This document shows, one piece after another, positions 1 through 9,805 of a stretch of DNA of 64,000 nt. Source of the DNA: Xenococcus sp. MO_188.B8 (GTDB taxonomy: Bacteria > Cyanobacteriota > Cyanobacteriia > Cyanobacteriales > Xenococcaceae); assembly GCA_030065615.1 (NCBI GenBank), contig JASJDR010000006.1:1-64000 (forward strand). The letters run 5' to 3'. The notes beneath the pieces are model-generated. The model made no database searches. It saw nothing but the letters and a program-made list of their open reading frames with translations, and had not been told where the DNA came from. How positions within the stretch are numbered: the stretch's first letter is position 1; every line of letters begins with the position of its first letter. The position numbers and the translations under genes are program-made.

Positions 1-99
1 GCCGCGAAAAATATCTTAACCGTTGGGCAAATGGGGATAGCTTGTGGAGAAACCGCTACCGAGGAGGTGATGCTCTCACCTCTAGGCAAGTTTCGTTGA
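1..99 (+). CDS. TnpB C-terminal end (IS200/IS605 family), partial
   Basis: The window opens inside a reading frame that ends at 97-99 (TGA). It translates to AAKNILTVGQMGIACGETAT and then EEVMLSPLGKFR. This is the usual C-terminal tail of cyanobacterial TnpB (OrfB) of IS200/IS605 elements, where the RuvC-like nuclease domain ends in a D-x-N-A-A-x-N-I-L type segment. Only the last 32 codons are visible, so whether the nuclease is intact cannot be judged. TnpB is an RNA-guided nuclease that helps the element persist. The right-end hairpin follows directly, supporting the assignment. Confidence 0.8.
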   Translation, partial: AAKNILTVGQMGIACGETATEEVMLSPLGKFR

Positions 100-141
100 A
101 GCAAGAATCCCCGTTCCTTTTAGGGCGGGGAGCAGTCAACT
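100..141 (+). mobile_element. Right end of an IS200/IS605-type element
   Basis: Just after the tnpB stop lies AAGAATCCCCG, then a short loop and GCGGGG. CCCCG at 109-113 can pair with CGGGG at 126-130. An imperfect hairpin right behind tnpB, preceded by an AAGAATC-type motif, is characteristic of the right end of these elements, where the subterminal hairpin is recognised by TnpA and overlaps the omega RNA. The exact end near 140 is an estimate because the left end is outside the window. Confidence 0.6.
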
Positions 142-257
142 TGCAATCACCAGGGGAATACGCACCAAATTATAGAGGTAGTTTTTAGAACAATTTATTA
201 CGATCGCTTTTCTGATTTATCCAGATACTTAATTTCTCAAAGCGATCGCTATTTCTT

Positions 258-653
258 CTACCCAGAGATTAAAGAAGCACTAGAAGCAGCTATTTCGACC
301 ATTAATTCTGGTGCACCTTCAACATAATCATCCTCACTAACTATGGTTTGTCCTCCTTCTATTCTCAGTAAAGCTTCAGGTTGAGGTGCATTATCAGCAT
401 CAAGTCTTACTGTTGCATTATCACCTAATTCAATACCAGGGGTCGCTGCGGCATAAAAACCTAGCCAAGCAATAATTTGGGCATGGGGTTTGCCATGCTT
501 TCTAAACCTTAATGCTGCTGGCATATAGACAATTCCTTCGATTAATTCTGCCTTTTTAAGCTGAGACATACTCTCGTAACGCTGTTCGAATTCAGCACGA
601 GTTAGTTGATCTCCATTTTCGAGCGGTGGAATTGTCTTGGTTGATGACATCAT
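258..653 (-). pseudogene. Uma2 family endonuclease, C-terminally truncated
   Basis: 131 codons that match the first two thirds of the Uma2 (DUF820) family of PD-(D/E)XK-like restriction-fold proteins, common in cyanobacteria. The L-x-x-A-E-L-I-E-G-x-V-Y-M start motif and the P-E-L-M-V-E-I-A segment with a putative catalytic Glu are visible. A complete member (such as the 185-residue one at 34442) continues with a Lys-Tyr region and a G-x-x-E-Y-W-x-V/I-D motif. Here the frame stops right after E-I-A-A-S-S-A-S, so the last catalytic Lys is missing and the protein is probably inactive. It starts 4 bp after the prfB stop and may be co-transcribed. The IS end about 120 bp beyond the stop suggests a rearrangement removed the 3' part. 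Confidence 0.7.
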
Positions 654-657
654 TTCC

Positions 658-1768
658 CTAAACTAATTGATTTGCTTGCCGCAGATAAGCCTCAATAAAA
701 GGATTCAAATTGCCATCCATCACATCGTTAATATCTCCTGTATCTAATTCGGTTCTTAAATCTTTGACCATTTGGTAAGGATGAAAGACATAGTTACGAA
801 TTTGATTTCCCCAAGCAGCCTCCACCATGTCACCGCGAATTTCGGCAATTTCTTGGGCTCTTTGCTCTTCAACAACTACTAATAGTTTTGCTTTGAGTAA
901 TGCTAGAGCTTTTTCCTTATTTTGTAATTGAGAACGTTCTTGGGTACAACGCACTGCTAAACCTGTAGGAAGATGCACAATCCGCACCGCAGTTTCTACT
1001 TTGTTGACGTTTTGTCCCCCTTTGCCTCCAGCGCGAGATGTAGTAACTTCTAAATCTTTTTCCGGAATTTCTAGTTCAATCGATTCATCCTCCAAATTGG
1101 GCATCACTTCAATGCCCGCAAAACTAGTTTGCCTCTTGCCATTAGCGTTAAAAGGAGAAATTCTGACTAAACGATGGGTTCCTTTTTCCGCTTTGAGATA
1201 GCCGTAAGCGTAACGTCCCTCAATTTCTAAGGTGGCAGATTTGATTCCTGCTTCGTCTCCTGGGGATTCTTCCGTTAAGCGAACTTTATATCCTTGTTTT
1301 TCTGCCCAACGAGTATACATCCGTAAGAGCATCTGGGCCCAATCTTGGGCATCGGTACCGCCAGCCCCCGCATTGATAGTTAGGATTGCCCCTCTAGAGT
1401 CATAAGTACCCGAGAGAAGTTGTTGCAGTTCCCAAAGATCTAATTCTTGCTTTAGTTGATGGAGACTAGTTTGCGCTTCTTCAGCTAAAGCTTGATCTGC
1501 TTCTATTTCCAACAGTTCCGCGATCGCTTGCGCATCTTCTAAGGCTCCATGCCATTGTTGATATTGGGCTAAGTTTGATTTTAAATCGTTAAGCTCTTGT
1601 AACGTTTTTTGGGCGGTTGTTTGTTGTGACCAAAATTCTGGTTGAGCTGCTACTTGTTCTAAGTCTTGGATTTTAGCTTTGAGGACAGGTAGGTCAAAGA
1701 TATTCCTGGGTCTTACCCAGGCGCAAAGATAAAATTTCTATTTCTCGTTTCAGTTCGGTAATTTCCAT
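658..1768 (-). CDS. prfB: Peptide chain release factor 2 (programmed +1 frameshift)
   Basis: RF2 ends translation at UGA and UAA codons. The downstream frame (1695 to 658) has the RF2 anticodon-like tripeptide SPF in V-R-I-S-P-F-N-A and the catalytic GGQ loop in [10 protein letters not shown]. The upstream frame starts with ATG at 1766-1768 and encodes 24 residues, [20 protein letters not shown] and then QEYL, before an in-frame TGA at 1694-1696. Reading CTT-TGA-C with a +1 slip joins the two frames into about 369 residues, the normal RF2 length. A tool that does not model the slip would start the gene near 1512 and lose about 85 residues. The Uma2 fragment follows 4 bp downstream. Confidence 0.95.
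1693..1709 (-). promoter_or_regulatory. RF2 autoregulatory +1 frameshift site
   Basis: On the minus strand the sequence reads CCAGGAATATCTTTGAC. It contains the shifty CTT codon, the poorly terminated TGA-C stop and an internal Shine-Dalgarno-like AGGA a few bases upstream, as in E. coli prfB (AGGGGGTATCTTTGAC). When RF2 is scarce the ribosome slips +1 and makes more RF2. The site is codon 25 of the frame starting at 1768. Confidence 0.93.
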
Positions 1769-2081
1769 ATAATCTAAGTTATTGATGAACCTATCAATCA
1801 CTATTTTAATACCTATTATCTATTACCTTGCTCAAGGTGTCCCTCTTTCATATAAGATGTAGATTGCCGATCTTATAAATCGTTTCGCAATTAGCTATAT
1901 GCTTTTAGCCATCAGCTTTCTTCCTTTGTTGGTGTAGGGGAGTTAACCCCTTTGCCACTACATGTATAGAAGAATGAAAGCAGGCTAAGAGCTGAAAGCT
2001 GTTCAAAACTATTATGTCCTAGGAAACGGTAACAAACCGCCCCGTTTCCTATTAATTGGAGTCTTTAGCGGAAAAAAATCA
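1769..2081. other. Divergent intergenic region prfB/acpP with leader hairpin
   Basis: This gap carries the promoters of prfB (leftward) and acpP (rightward). No gene was found. Just before acpP an 8-bp inverted repeat, GGAAACGG at 2022-2029 and CCGTTTCC at 2042-2049, can form a hairpin in the acpP 5' leader, about 30 bases before the ATG. AGCTGAAAGC-like words near 1911 and 1990 are low-complexity repeats. Confidence 0.5.
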
Positions 2082-2318
2082 ATGGATAAAGAAATATTTG
2101 AAAGAGTACAAAAGATCGTTGTCGAGCAACTTGAGGTTGACGAAGAGCAAGTTACTGAAGGTGCTAGCTTTGCTAACGATCTCGGAGCAGATTCTTTAGA
2201 TACTGTAGAGTTGGTAATGGCATTTGAAGAAGAATTTAATATTGAAATTCCTGACGAGGTGGCCGAACAAATTGATACTGTGGGCAAAGCAGTAGATCAT
2301 ATAAGTTCCGCTGCCTAA
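2082..2318 (+). CDS. acpP: Acyl carrier protein
   Basis: 78-residue acidic protein that carries growing acyl chains on 4'-phosphopantetheine in type II fatty acid synthesis. The attachment motif [10 protein letters not shown] is present, with Ser38 as the modified residue, and helix III (E-I-P-D-E-V-A-E) is normal. Length is typical. fabF follows 68 bp downstream in the same direction, the common bacterial acpP-fabF order. Confidence 0.98.
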   Translation: MDKEIFERVQKIVVEQLEVDEEQVTEGASFANDLGADSLDTVELVMAFEEEFNIEIPDEVAEQIDTVGKAVDHISSAA

Positions 2319-2386
2319 TTTAAGTAAATTTATTAATTAAAATTAAATAGCAGCATTCTGGCATTAAAAAAGATATAGAAGCAAAA

Positions 2387-3640
2387 ATGACAAATTGGCA
2401 AATGAAACGAGTAGTCGTAACGGGTTTAGGCTCAATTACTCCTCTAGGCAATAACCTCCAAGAATATTGGGACAATCTTCTAAAAGGTTGTAATGGTATT
2501 GATAAAATTACTTTGTTTGATGCTTCCCAACATCCTTGTCAAATTGCTGCGGAAGTCAAAGGATTTGATCCGGCTGACTATATGGCAAAAAAAGAAGCTA
2601 AGCGCATGGATCGATTTTCTCAATTTGCTGTGGCAGCGAGTCTACAAGCCCTCACCGATGCCAATTTTGCTATTAATGACCTCAATGCAGATCGCACAGG
2701 AGTTTTGATCGGTACTGGAGTAGGTGGCATTCAAGTGATCGAAACTCAAAATGAAGTTTTGTTGACCAAAGGACCGAGAAAAGTAAGTCCGTTCACCGTT
2801 CCCACAATGATTGCCAATATGGCTGCTGGTCTGACGGCAATTCATACCGGAGCCAAAGGCCCTAATTCTTGTACTGTCACAGCTTGTGCTGCTGGTTCCC
2901 ATGCGATTGGCGATGCGTTTCGTCTGATCCAGAGAGGTTATGCCGATGCCATGATTTGCGGCGGTACAGAAGCGGCGATTACCCCTTTATCCTATGCGGG
3001 TTTTTGTTCGGCAAAAGCTTTGTCCCTATCTCACAATGATGATCCTGCCCATGCGAGTCGTCCTTTTGACAAAGATCGGGATGGTTTCATTATGGGAGAA
3101 GGAGCAGGTATTTTATTCCTCGAAGAGCTGGAACATGCTTTAGCTAGGAATGCCAAAATCTATGGTGAGATTGTTGGTTATGGGATGACCTGCGATGCTT
3201 ATCACATGACAGCCCCGGTGCCCGAAGGTTTGGGCGCAACCAGGGCGATCGAGTTGGCTCTGCAAGACGGTCAAATTGCCGCTGAAACAGTGAATTATAT
3301 CAATGCCCATGGCACTAGCACCCCAGCTAATGACTCCACAGAAACAAAAGCGATCAAAAAAGCCCTAGGAGAACATGCTTATCAAGTCGCTATTAGTTCT
3401 ACAAAATCCATGACAGGTCACTTATTAGGTGGTTCTGGAGGAATTGAAGCAGTAGCCACCATGATGGCGATTACCAATGACCAAGTTCCACCGACAATTA
3501 ACCTGGAAAACCCAGATCCAGAATGCGATCTCGATTACATAGCTAATCAAAGTCGAGAACTGAGAGTAGAAGTTGCCCTCTCCAACTCTTTTGGTTTTGG
3601 TGGTCATAACGTAACTTTAGCATTCAAAAAATATCAATAA
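2387..3640 (+). CDS. fabF: Beta-ketoacyl-ACP synthase II
   Basis: 417 residues. FabF condenses malonyl-ACP with acyl-ACP and elongates C16:1 to C18:1. The active-site Cys167 lies in [10 protein letters not shown]. The two His residues of the Cys-His-His triad are in N-A-H-G-T-S-T-P and in S-M-T-G-H-L-L-G-G. The C-terminal N-S-F-G-F-G-G-H-N motif is intact. A second in-frame ATG lies five codons in, so the start could be 2402. It follows acpP and is probably co-transcribed with it. Confidence 0.97.
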   Translation: MTNWQMKRVVVTGLGSITPLGNNLQEYWDNLLKGCNGIDKITLFDASQHPCQIAAEVKGFDPADYMAKKEAKRMDRFSQFAVAASLQALTDANFAINDLNADRTGVLIGTGVGGIQVIETQNEVLLTKGPRKVSPFTVPTMIANMAAGLTAIHTGAKGPNSCTVTACAAGSHAIGDAFRLIQRGYADAMICGGTEAAITPLSYAGFCSAKALSLSHNDDPAHASRPFDKDRDGFIMGEGAGILFLEELEHALARNAKIYGEIVGYGMTCDAYHMTAPVPEGLGATRAIELALQDGQIAAETVNYINAHGTSTPANDSTETKAIKKALGEHAYQVAISSTKSMTGHLLGGSGGIEAVATMMAITNDQVPPTINLENPDPECDLDYIANQSRELRVEVALSNSFGFGGHNVTLAFKKYQ

Positions 3641-3662
3641 ATTCAAAGTCCCCTTGAGTCTT

Positions 3663-3741
3663 GCTCGTCGATCCCAAGAATGGGATGATGGAAAACGAGC
3701 CTTGGGGCAACCCACAGACATCAGGTTTGAGAACGCTCAAA
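3663..3741 (+). promoter_or_regulatory. Structured region between fabF and tkt
   Basis: Two inverted repeats lie in the 137-bp gap. GCTCGT (3663-3668) pairs with ACGAGC (3695-3700) around an inner stem, ATCCCA (3671-3676) with TGGGAT (3681-3686). A second stem is TTTGAG (3726-3731) with CTCAAA (3736-3741) and a four-base loop. Neither is followed by a clear T run, so they may be a fabF 3' end, a tkt leader structure or both. Confidence 0.4.
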
Positions 3742-3777
3742 TTATTATTTATCTGTAGTTTAGATTAGATAACAATT

Positions 3778-5802
3778 ATGGTAGTTGCCACCCAGTCACT
3801 AGAACAACTTTGCATTAATTCCATTCGCTTTTTAGCCATCGATGCCGTAGAAAAAGCTAATTCTGGACATCCAGGACTGCCAATGGGGGCTGCTCCAATG
3901 GCTTTTGTCCTCTGGGACCGCTTGATGCGCTACAATCCTAAAAACCCTAATTGGTTGAACCGCGATCGCTTTGTCCTGTCTGCTGGTCATGGTTGTATGT
4001 TGCAGTATGCTTTACTCCATTTGGCAGGTTATGACAGCGTTAGCTTAGATGATATAAAACAGTTTCGTCAATGGGAATCTAAGACTCCTGGACATCCTGA
4101 AAATCATGTTACTAAAGGGATCGAAGTCACTACTGGTCCTCTAGGACAAGGAATTGCTAATGGTGTTGGTTTGGCAATGGCAGAAGCTCATCTGGCGGCT
4201 AAATTCAACAAACCCGATAGTGAAATCATCGATCACTACACCTACGTCATTGTAGGCGATGGTTGCAATATGGAAGGTATTTCAGGAGAAGCCGCTTCTT
4301 TAGCGGGGCATCTGGGCTTAGGAAAGTTGATTGTCCTTTACGATGATAATAGTATCTCCATCGAAGGAAGTACTGACATTGCCTTCACTGAAGATGTTAA
4401 CAAGCGTTTTGAAGCCTATGGCTGGCATGTCCAGCATGTTGAGCAAGGTAATGGGGAAGATAACGGCAGTCTTGATTCCATCGCAGAAGCGATCGCCGCT
4501 GCCAAAGCTGTTACGGATAAACCATCTTTCATCAAGATTACCACTCTGATTGGTTATGGTTCTCCCAATAAAGTGAATACCTACGGGGTTCATGGTGCTG
4601 CTCTAGGGAAAGACGAAGTGAAGCTAACTCGGGAAAACCTAGGTTGGGACTATCCTGAATTTGTGATTCCTGATGATGCACTGGCTCATTTCCGTAAAGC
4701 AGTAGACCGCGGTGCAGCTGCCGAAGCGGAGTGGAATAAAACTTTTGACAGTTACAAAGTCAAGTACCCCGAAGATGCTGCCTTGTTGGAGCGCATGGTT
4801 AGCGGTGAACTACCCGCAAATTGGACTAATTGCTTACCCACTTACACCCCAGAAGACAAAGGTGATGCGACCCGTAACATCTCTGGTAAAATTTTGAATG
4901 CCCTTGCAGAAACATTACCTGAATTAATTGGTGGTTCTGCTGATTTGGCTCCTTCTAACAAGACAGCTCTTAAATGTACTGGTGATTATCAGAAAGGTTC
5001 TTATGGCGAACGTAATCTACATTTTGGAGTTCGCGAACATGCTATGGGTGCGATTTGTAACGCGATCGCGCTACACAAATCTGGTTTAATTCCTTTCGGT
5101 GCAACTTTCCTCGTCTTCACCGACTATATGCGGAATGCGATTCGTCTTTCGGCGCTTTCTGAAGCAGGAGTTATCTGGGTAATGACCCACGACTCAATCG
5201 CGGTAGGGGAAGATGGTCCGACTCACCAGCCAGTAGAGCATGTGGCATCTTTACGGATGATTCCTAATCTCAATGTGTTCCGTCCTGCTGATGGTAACGA
5301 AACTGCCGCAGCTTATAAGGTTGCTGTTGAAAGTCGTCACACTCCTACCTTACTTGCATTATCTCGTCAAGGTTTACCACAACTGAATGGTTCTTCCATT
5401 GAAAACGCAGAGAAGGGTGGTTATGTTCTGTCCTGTGGTTTCGCTCCTGAAGAATTAGACCTGATTCTAATTGGTACTGGTAGTGAAGTGCAACTATGTG
5501 TGAAAGCAGCAGATATTCTCAAAGCAGAAGGGAAGAAAGTTCGCGTAGTGTCTCTTCCTTGCTGGGAATTGTTTGAGGCTCAAAGCGATGAGTACAAAGA
5601 TTCTGTATTACCTAAAGTAGCTAAGAAACGTTTAGCAGTGGAAGCCGGTACTACTTTCGGTTGGCAGCGTTATACAGGCGACAATGGCGCGACTATTGGT
5701 ATTGATACCTTTGGTGCTTCTGCTCCTGGGGGCGTAGCTCTAGAGAAGTTTGGCTTTAATGTCGATAATGTTGTTGCTACTGCGAAGAAAGTTATTGGTT
5801 AG
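3778..5802 (+). CDS. tkt: Transketolase
   Basis: 674 residues, full length. It moves two-carbon ketol units between sugar phosphates in the Calvin cycle and pentose phosphate pathway, using thiamine diphosphate and Mg. The N-terminal signature S-G-H-P-G-L-P-M-G is at about residue 30. The TPP-binding motif [13 protein letters not shown] is near residue 160. The pyrimidine-domain motif G-V-R-E-H-A-M-G and G-E-D-G-P-T-H-Q-P are in the second half. A single gene is usual in cyanobacteria. A hairpin terminator follows. Confidence 0.97.
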   Translation: MVVATQSLEQLCINSIRFLAIDAVEKANSGHPGLPMGAAPMAFVLWDRLMRYNPKNPNWLNRDRFVLSAGHGCMLQYALLHLAGYDSVSLDDIKQFRQWESKTPGHPENHVTKGIEVTTGPLGQGIANGVGLAMAEAHLAAKFNKPDSEIIDHYTYVIVGDGCNMEGISGEAASLAGHLGLGKLIVLYDDNSISIEGSTDIAFTEDVNKRFEAYGWHVQHVEQGNGEDNGSLDSIAEAIAAAKAVTDKPSFIKITTLIGYGSPNKVNTYGVHGAALGKDEVKLTRENLGWDYPEFVIPDDALAHFRKAVDRGAAAEAEWNKTFDSYKVKYPEDAALLERMVSGELPANWTNCLPTYTPEDKGDATRNISGKILNALAETLPELIGGSADLAPSNKTALKCTGDYQKGSYGERNLHFGVREHAMGAICNAIALHKSGLIPFGATFLVFTDYMRNAIRLSALSEAGVIWVMTHDSIAVGEDGPTHQPVEHVASLRMIPNLNVFRPADGNETAAAYKVAVESRHTPTLLALSRQGLPQLNGSSIENAEKGGYVLSCGFAPEELDLILIGTGSEVQLCVKAADILKAEGKKVRVVSLPCWELFEAQSDEYKDSVLPKVAKKRLAVEAGTTFGWQRYTGDNGATIGIDTFGASAPGGVALEKFGFNVDNVVATAKKVIG

Positions 5803-5853
5803 TTAATAGCTATCTGCTATTAGTATTTTATTCAACAAAATCATGATCTGAGT

Positions 5854-5876
5854 CCTCTTCTCTAGAGGGCTTTTTT
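5854..5876 (+). terminator. Rho-independent terminator after tkt
   Basis: CCTCT (5854-5858) and AGAGG (5864-5868) form a short stem followed by GC and six T (5871-5876). It lies about 50 bp after the tkt stop. Confidence 0.7.
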
Positions 5877-6044
5877 GTTGCTTAGCAATTGAAATCGAGC
5901 TGATTTTACGATTATTATGTACTTCAGTCTTGTTAAGAAAAATTACAATAAGCGAGCTAGATGAGTTCAAAAATTTTTTTGACGTAGCATGGAAGAAAGA
6001 AGAAATTTTATTATTTTCAGAAGTTAAAACGTAGGAGAACGCCA

Positions 6045-6878
6045 ATGGTGGAAGTCTCAGAAACGATTAACGGATGTAGTACTGGTCAAATTCAGGGACT
6101 ATCTTTGCAGGTTCTTGAAAAAATAATTGCAGATCATCCAGGGAAATTATCTCGCATTGATCATGAATTAATTGTGTGCGAAGGAGCGCAGAATAATCCC
6201 TATTTGCAGACTAAAGCTTATGAAGCCCTAGTTCGTGCTGTAGAAAAACGCGGAATCAAGCTGCATATTAACAGTTGTTTGCGAACTCCTATGCAGCAAT
6301 ACATGCTGCGTCGTCAGTTTGAACTTGGAATTTGTGGTATTAGGGCGGCGGCTCCCCCACCGAAGAGCAATCACAATAGTGGTTTAGCCATCGATATTCA
6401 AGATTCTGTCGGCTGGCGCCGGACTTTGCAAGCACATCAGTGGAGATGGATTGGCGCTTTTGATCCTATGCACTACGACTTCAAGGGCGGTGGTGAAAAT
6501 TTAGGTTCGCTGCAAGTTCAAGCTTTTCAAGAATTATGGAATGAATTTAACCCCCAGGACAAGATTGCTACAGATGGTATATGGGGATCAGCCACCGCTG
6601 CTAGGGTACGCAAATCTCCCGCTCAAGGATTTGGCAACCCACCGGTTCTTAAGAAGGAAATGTTTTCTCAGGAGGTAGGTCAATTGCAATTGTTACTGCG
6701 CAAAGCTCTCGGATTGACCCCAGAGCAGTTGGCGGCAGATATGCACTTCGGCTCAGCTACTTTTAAAGCAGTTGTCCAATTTCAGGAGAAATATGACTTA
6801 GCTGCTGATGGTATTGTTGGACCTAGTACTATTGCCAAACTGGAAGAAGTAACAGGCGAAAAATTTGTAGTGACTTAA
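6045..6878 (+). CDS. M15-family peptidase with peptidoglycan-binding domain
   Basis: 277 residues. The N-terminal half fits the VanY/D-Ala-D-Ala carboxypeptidase (M15) fold: the zinc-binding motif S-N-H-N-S-G-L-A-I-D-I supplies His110 and Asp117, and the third ligand is His143 in P-M-H-Y-D-F. The C-terminal part (about 205-272) is a PG_binding_1 repeat (V-V-Q-F-Q-E-K-Y-D-L-A-A-D-G-I-V-G-P). A similar partial repeat (A-F-Q-E-L-W ... A-T-D-G-I-W-G) lies near 155-200. It probably trims peptidoglycan stem peptides. No signal peptide is visible, so export is unexplained. The lipoprotein at 6913 follows closely. Confidence 0.85.
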   Translation: MVEVSETINGCSTGQIQGLSLQVLEKIIADHPGKLSRIDHELIVCEGAQNNPYLQTKAYEALVRAVEKRGIKLHINSCLRTPMQQYMLRRQFELGICGIRAAAPPPKSNHNSGLAIDIQDSVGWRRTLQAHQWRWIGAFDPMHYDFKGGGENLGSLQVQAFQELWNEFNPQDKIATDGIWGSATAARVRKSPAQGFGNPPVLKKEMFSQEVGQLQLLLRKALGLTPEQLAADMHFGSATFKAVVQFQEKYDLAADGIVGPSTIAKLEEVTGEKFVVT

Positions 6879-6912
6879 AATTTGTGGTGACTTAAACTGA
6901 TAACAACACTAA

Positions 6913-7584
6913 ATGTTCTCTAACTATCGACAAATAATGATTGGGATACTGTGTTTGGCAATGTCTGCCTGCCAGTCCCCTTTGATTAAGAGCAACTCTT
7001 CTAGTTTGTCCTCCTCAAATTCAGCTCAATCTCAGCAGAAGACTCAAGAGACAGCCAAGGTAACTGCAAAATTTACCATCTCAACTCAGGGAATTGGTGA
7101 TGCTCAAATTGGGATGACCTACGGACAATTGAAGGCTAAATTAGGCGAAACAGCTCAATTTCAAGTTAAAATTCCCTTCATGGTTGGCTTTGATGCGATC
7201 GCCGTCTCTCAGTCTGGACAAGTGCAATACTACATCCTCTATCCTGCAGGACAAACCTTAAGAGATGCCGATGTGATTGAAGCAGTCCTGACCGACAATC
7301 CCAACTATATCACTGTTGAAGGTATTGGACCGGGAATGCCTCTTAGACAAGTCGAAAAAGTCTACGGTCAAGCGATTTTGTCCTACAATACGAGCAATGA
7401 ATCCAGAGAATATGTCAGATTTGCCAACCAGCCATTCTCAAATATTTATTTCCGTTCTGTTGCTGGCAAGGAAGAGTTGGCAGGAATTTATCCAAAACCA
7501 CTGCAGGAATACAACGAAACCAAGATTTTTCAAGATAGAGCAATTATCCGTTCTGCCGAAGTTATCAAGGAGTCAAGACCGTGA
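6913..7584 (+). CDS. Predicted lipoprotein, function unknown
   Basis: 223 residues with a type II signal peptide: hydrophobic segment from about residue 9, then lipobox A-M-S-A-C with Cys20 as the lipidation site. A Ser/Gln-rich linker follows. The rest has two related segments, G-I-G-D-A-Q-I-G-M-T-Y-G-Q-L-K and G-I-G-P-G-M-P-L-R-Q-V-E-K-V-Y-G, each resembling the start of a BLIP/SmpA-like alpha-beta repeat. Function not recognised. It starts 34 bp after the M15 peptidase gene and may act with it at the cell envelope. Confidence 0.7.
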   Translation: MFSNYRQIMIGILCLAMSACQSPLIKSNSSSLSSSNSAQSQQKTQETAKVTAKFTISTQGIGDAQIGMTYGQLKAKLGETAQFQVKIPFMVGFDAIAVSQSGQVQYYILYPAGQTLRDADVIEAVLTDNPNYITVEGIGPGMPLRQVEKVYGQAILSYNTSNESREYVRFANQPFSNIYFRSVAGKEELAGIYPKPLQEYNETKIFQDRAIIRSAEVIKESRP

Positions 7585-7615
7585 AAATTTTCCCTTTTGT
7601 TAAAAACCTACCCTG

Positions 7616-7717
7616 GTGAGCAACTACCCACTTGATGAAAATACAACTCAAACCAAGAGTTTAGACAAAGAAGCAATTAAGGCGATCGCTGCTCAACAAA
7701 AAGCCGAATTACAATAG
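7616..7717 (+). pseudogene. Possible gene remnant, 33 codons
   Basis: A short open frame beginning GTG reads VSNYPLDENTTQTKSLDKEA and then IKAIAAQQKAELQ, ending at TAG 7715-7717. The hydrophilic, helical tail looks like the C-terminus of a protein. There is no ribosome binding site. It may be a remnant or chance. Confidence 0.2.
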
Positions 7718-7871
7718 CGCGATCGCTGTATGTAAGAGCAAAATTAAACTAATAGATATAAACCAATACTTTGCCAATAATTAATTACGATCTCTTATTC
7801 GTTAATAGCAATCCTTATTCCTTTTAGGAAAATGTAATTTTCAATTTTTAATTCTCTAAATTGCGATCGCG

Positions 7872-9764
7872 ATGACTAAAATAATTCAAGAAACTGCATC
7901 AATGCTGACTAGAGATAGTATTAGGCTAGATGCGGATATTTATCGCCCTGATACTCAAGAAAAGTTGCCGATACTCTTAATGAGACAACCCTATGGCAAA
8001 GCGATCGCGTCTACGGTAGTATATGCTCATCCGAGATGGTATGCCAGCAATGGTTACATAGTAGTAATCCAAGATGTTCGGGGAAGAGGCACATCAGAAG
8101 GCAGTTTTGAGTTATTTGCTCATGAAGTAAATGATGGCATCGATACCATCGATTGGGTATCTCAGTTACCAGGTACGACAGGAGAGGTCGGCATGTATGG
8201 CTTTTCCTATCAGGGAATGACTCAGTTATACGCAGCAATGGGTCTGTCACCTGCTTTAAAAGCGATCGCTCCTGCGATGGTAGGCTATGATTTATACTCG
8301 GATTGGGCTTATGAAAATGGCGCTTTTTGTTTGCAAGCCAATCTTGGTTGGGCAATTCAGTTGGCAGCAGAAACCGCCCGTTTGAGAGGGGATGAGATAG
8401 CTTATCAAAAGTTATATAGAGCTTCTCGTAATTTGCCCTTATCAGATCTGATTCCTGCTAATCCCAATATTATGCAAGAGTTGGCAGCAGATTCTTTTTA
8501 TCATCAATGGTTGGATAATTATCTTCCTGGAGAATATTGGGAAAAATTATCGCCGAAATATTTAATCCAAAATGTCGATCTTCCTATGTTGCATATCGGA
8601 GGCTGGTTCGATCCGTATTTACGGGGAACTTTAAATTTATATCGCGCCATGGCAGCCAGAAGTAAATATCCCCAACATCTGATTGTGGCTCCTTGGGCGC
8701 ATCTGCCTTGGGGAAGAAAGTTAGGAATGATTGATTATGGAGTAGAAGCGGAAAATTATATCGATGAGATACAAATACGTTGGTTCGATCATTGGCTCAA
8801 AGGAAAAGATACGGGGATGTTAGAGAAAGATCCTGTGTCTTTATTTGAAATGGGTAGTAATCAATGGCGTTATTTTGACCGAGAGGGATGCGTGGTTTTT
8901 CCCCATTCGAGGACAAGCCCGCGCATATCCGCCCTCGACAGTTGCTTATCGACGGAAAGCGAAGGGGCTGACTCTCGAATTCGATTCGAGAGCTTGAAAG
9001 CCCCGTCCGAGTCCGCACTGTCTCGCAATCGAGGTGTTGATAATTTTCCTCAAAACCAACAAAAAATCTATTACTTAGCTAGTGATGGTTTAGCTGGGAT
9101 GAAAAGCGACAGCGGCATGTTGCGGGAATATGAAGTATCAGAAGAAAACCCTCAAGAAATTATTTCAACTCAAGATTTAGCGACGAATTTATTAGTAGAA
9201 GCTGAAATAACTACAGAATTCACCAAGAATACTGATATTTTAGTCCATGATCCTTGGCGACCTGTACCTGCTTTGGGCGGACATTCTAGCTTTCCCGGTG
9301 GTTCATGCGATCGCTCTATGCTCGATTGTCGCTCGGATATTCTAACCTATACTTCTGCTCCTCTAGAAGTCGATTTACATCTCGCCGGAGAAGTTATAGT
9401 CGAACTCTATTGTGAAGCAGATTGTCCTAGTTTTGATTTATCGGTAGTTCTATCTGAGGTGCATCCTGACGGTAAGGTTTTTAATTTCACCCAGGGTTAT
9501 ATAGGTTATATCAGGCAAGAAGAAGAGGAAATAAGCACTCCGATAACTATTCCCTTACAAGCAACTTGTATGAAAGTTTCTCAAGGAAATTCATTACGTT
9601 TAAGTATTAGTGCTGCTTGTTTTCCTGCTTATCCTGTCAATCCAGGTACAGGTCAATTTCCCCAGGAAACTCGTTTAATAGATGCCCAAATTATTACTGT
9701 TTTACTTCATTCAGGAGAAGATTATCCATCACAAATTAAGTTAAGTACTTGCTTATTTAATTAA
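7872..9764 (+). CDS. CocE/NonD family hydrolase
   Basis: 630 residues. The first part is the alpha/beta-hydrolase domain of the X-Pro dipeptidyl-peptidase/cocaine esterase family (S15): Q-D-V-R-G-R-G-x-S-x-G at about 66-76 and nucleophile elbow G-M-Y-G-F-S-Y-Q-G-M with the catalytic Ser near 115. The C-terminal part (about 455-625) is the jelly-roll PepX_C domain (P-V-P-A-L-G-G-H, L-S-I-S-A-A-C-F-P). Between about 340 and 395 lies an Arg/Ser-rich insertion that matches no part of the family and is encoded by a palindromic repeat (see 8895-9045). Probable intracellular acyl or amide hydrolase; substrate unknown. Confidence 0.88.
   Translation: MTKIIQETASMLTRDSIRLDADIYRPDTQEKLPILLMRQPYGKAIASTVVYAHPRWYASNGYIVVIQDVRGRGTSEGSFELFAHEVNDGIDTIDWVSQLPGTTGEVGMYGFSYQGMTQLYAAMGLSPALKAIAPAMVGYDLYSDWAYENGAFCLQANLGWAIQLAAETARLRGDEIAYQKLYRASRNLPLSDLIPANPNIMQELAADSFYHQWLDNYLPGEYWEKLSPKYLIQNVDLPMLHIGGWFDPYLRGTLNLYRAMAARSKYPQHLIVAPWAHLPWGRKLGMIDYGVEAENYIDEIQIRWFDHWLKGKDTGMLEKDPVSLFEMGSNQWRYFDREGCVVFPHSRTSPRISALDSCLSTESEGADSRIRFESLKAPSESALSRNRGVDNFPQNQQKIYYLASDGLAGMKSDSGMLREYEVSEENPQEIISTQDLATNLLVEAEITTEFTKNTDILVHDPWRPVPALGGHSSFPGGSCDRSMLDCRSDILTYTSAPLEVDLHLAGEVIVELYCEADCPSFDLSVVLSEVHPDGKVFNFTQGYIGYIRQEEEEISTPITIPLQATCMKVSQGNSLRLSISAACFPAYPVNPGTGQFPQETRLIDAQIITVLLHSGEDYPSQIKLSTCLFN
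8895..9045 (+). repeat. Palindromic element inserted in frame in the hydrolase gene
   Basis: Inside the CocE gene, CTCTCGAA (8972-8979) and TTCGAGAG (8985-8992) form a perfect stem, flanked by GGGGCT (8964-8969) and AGCCCC (8999-9004). CCTCGA and TCGAGG words lie further out. This stretch is richer in GC than the gene around it and encodes about 50 residues lacking in the family. The frame stays open through it. Borders are estimates. Confidence 0.6.
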
Positions 9765-9805
9765 TTAGTACGCGATCGCTTTTATAATTAGCATTTAATA
9801 AATTT

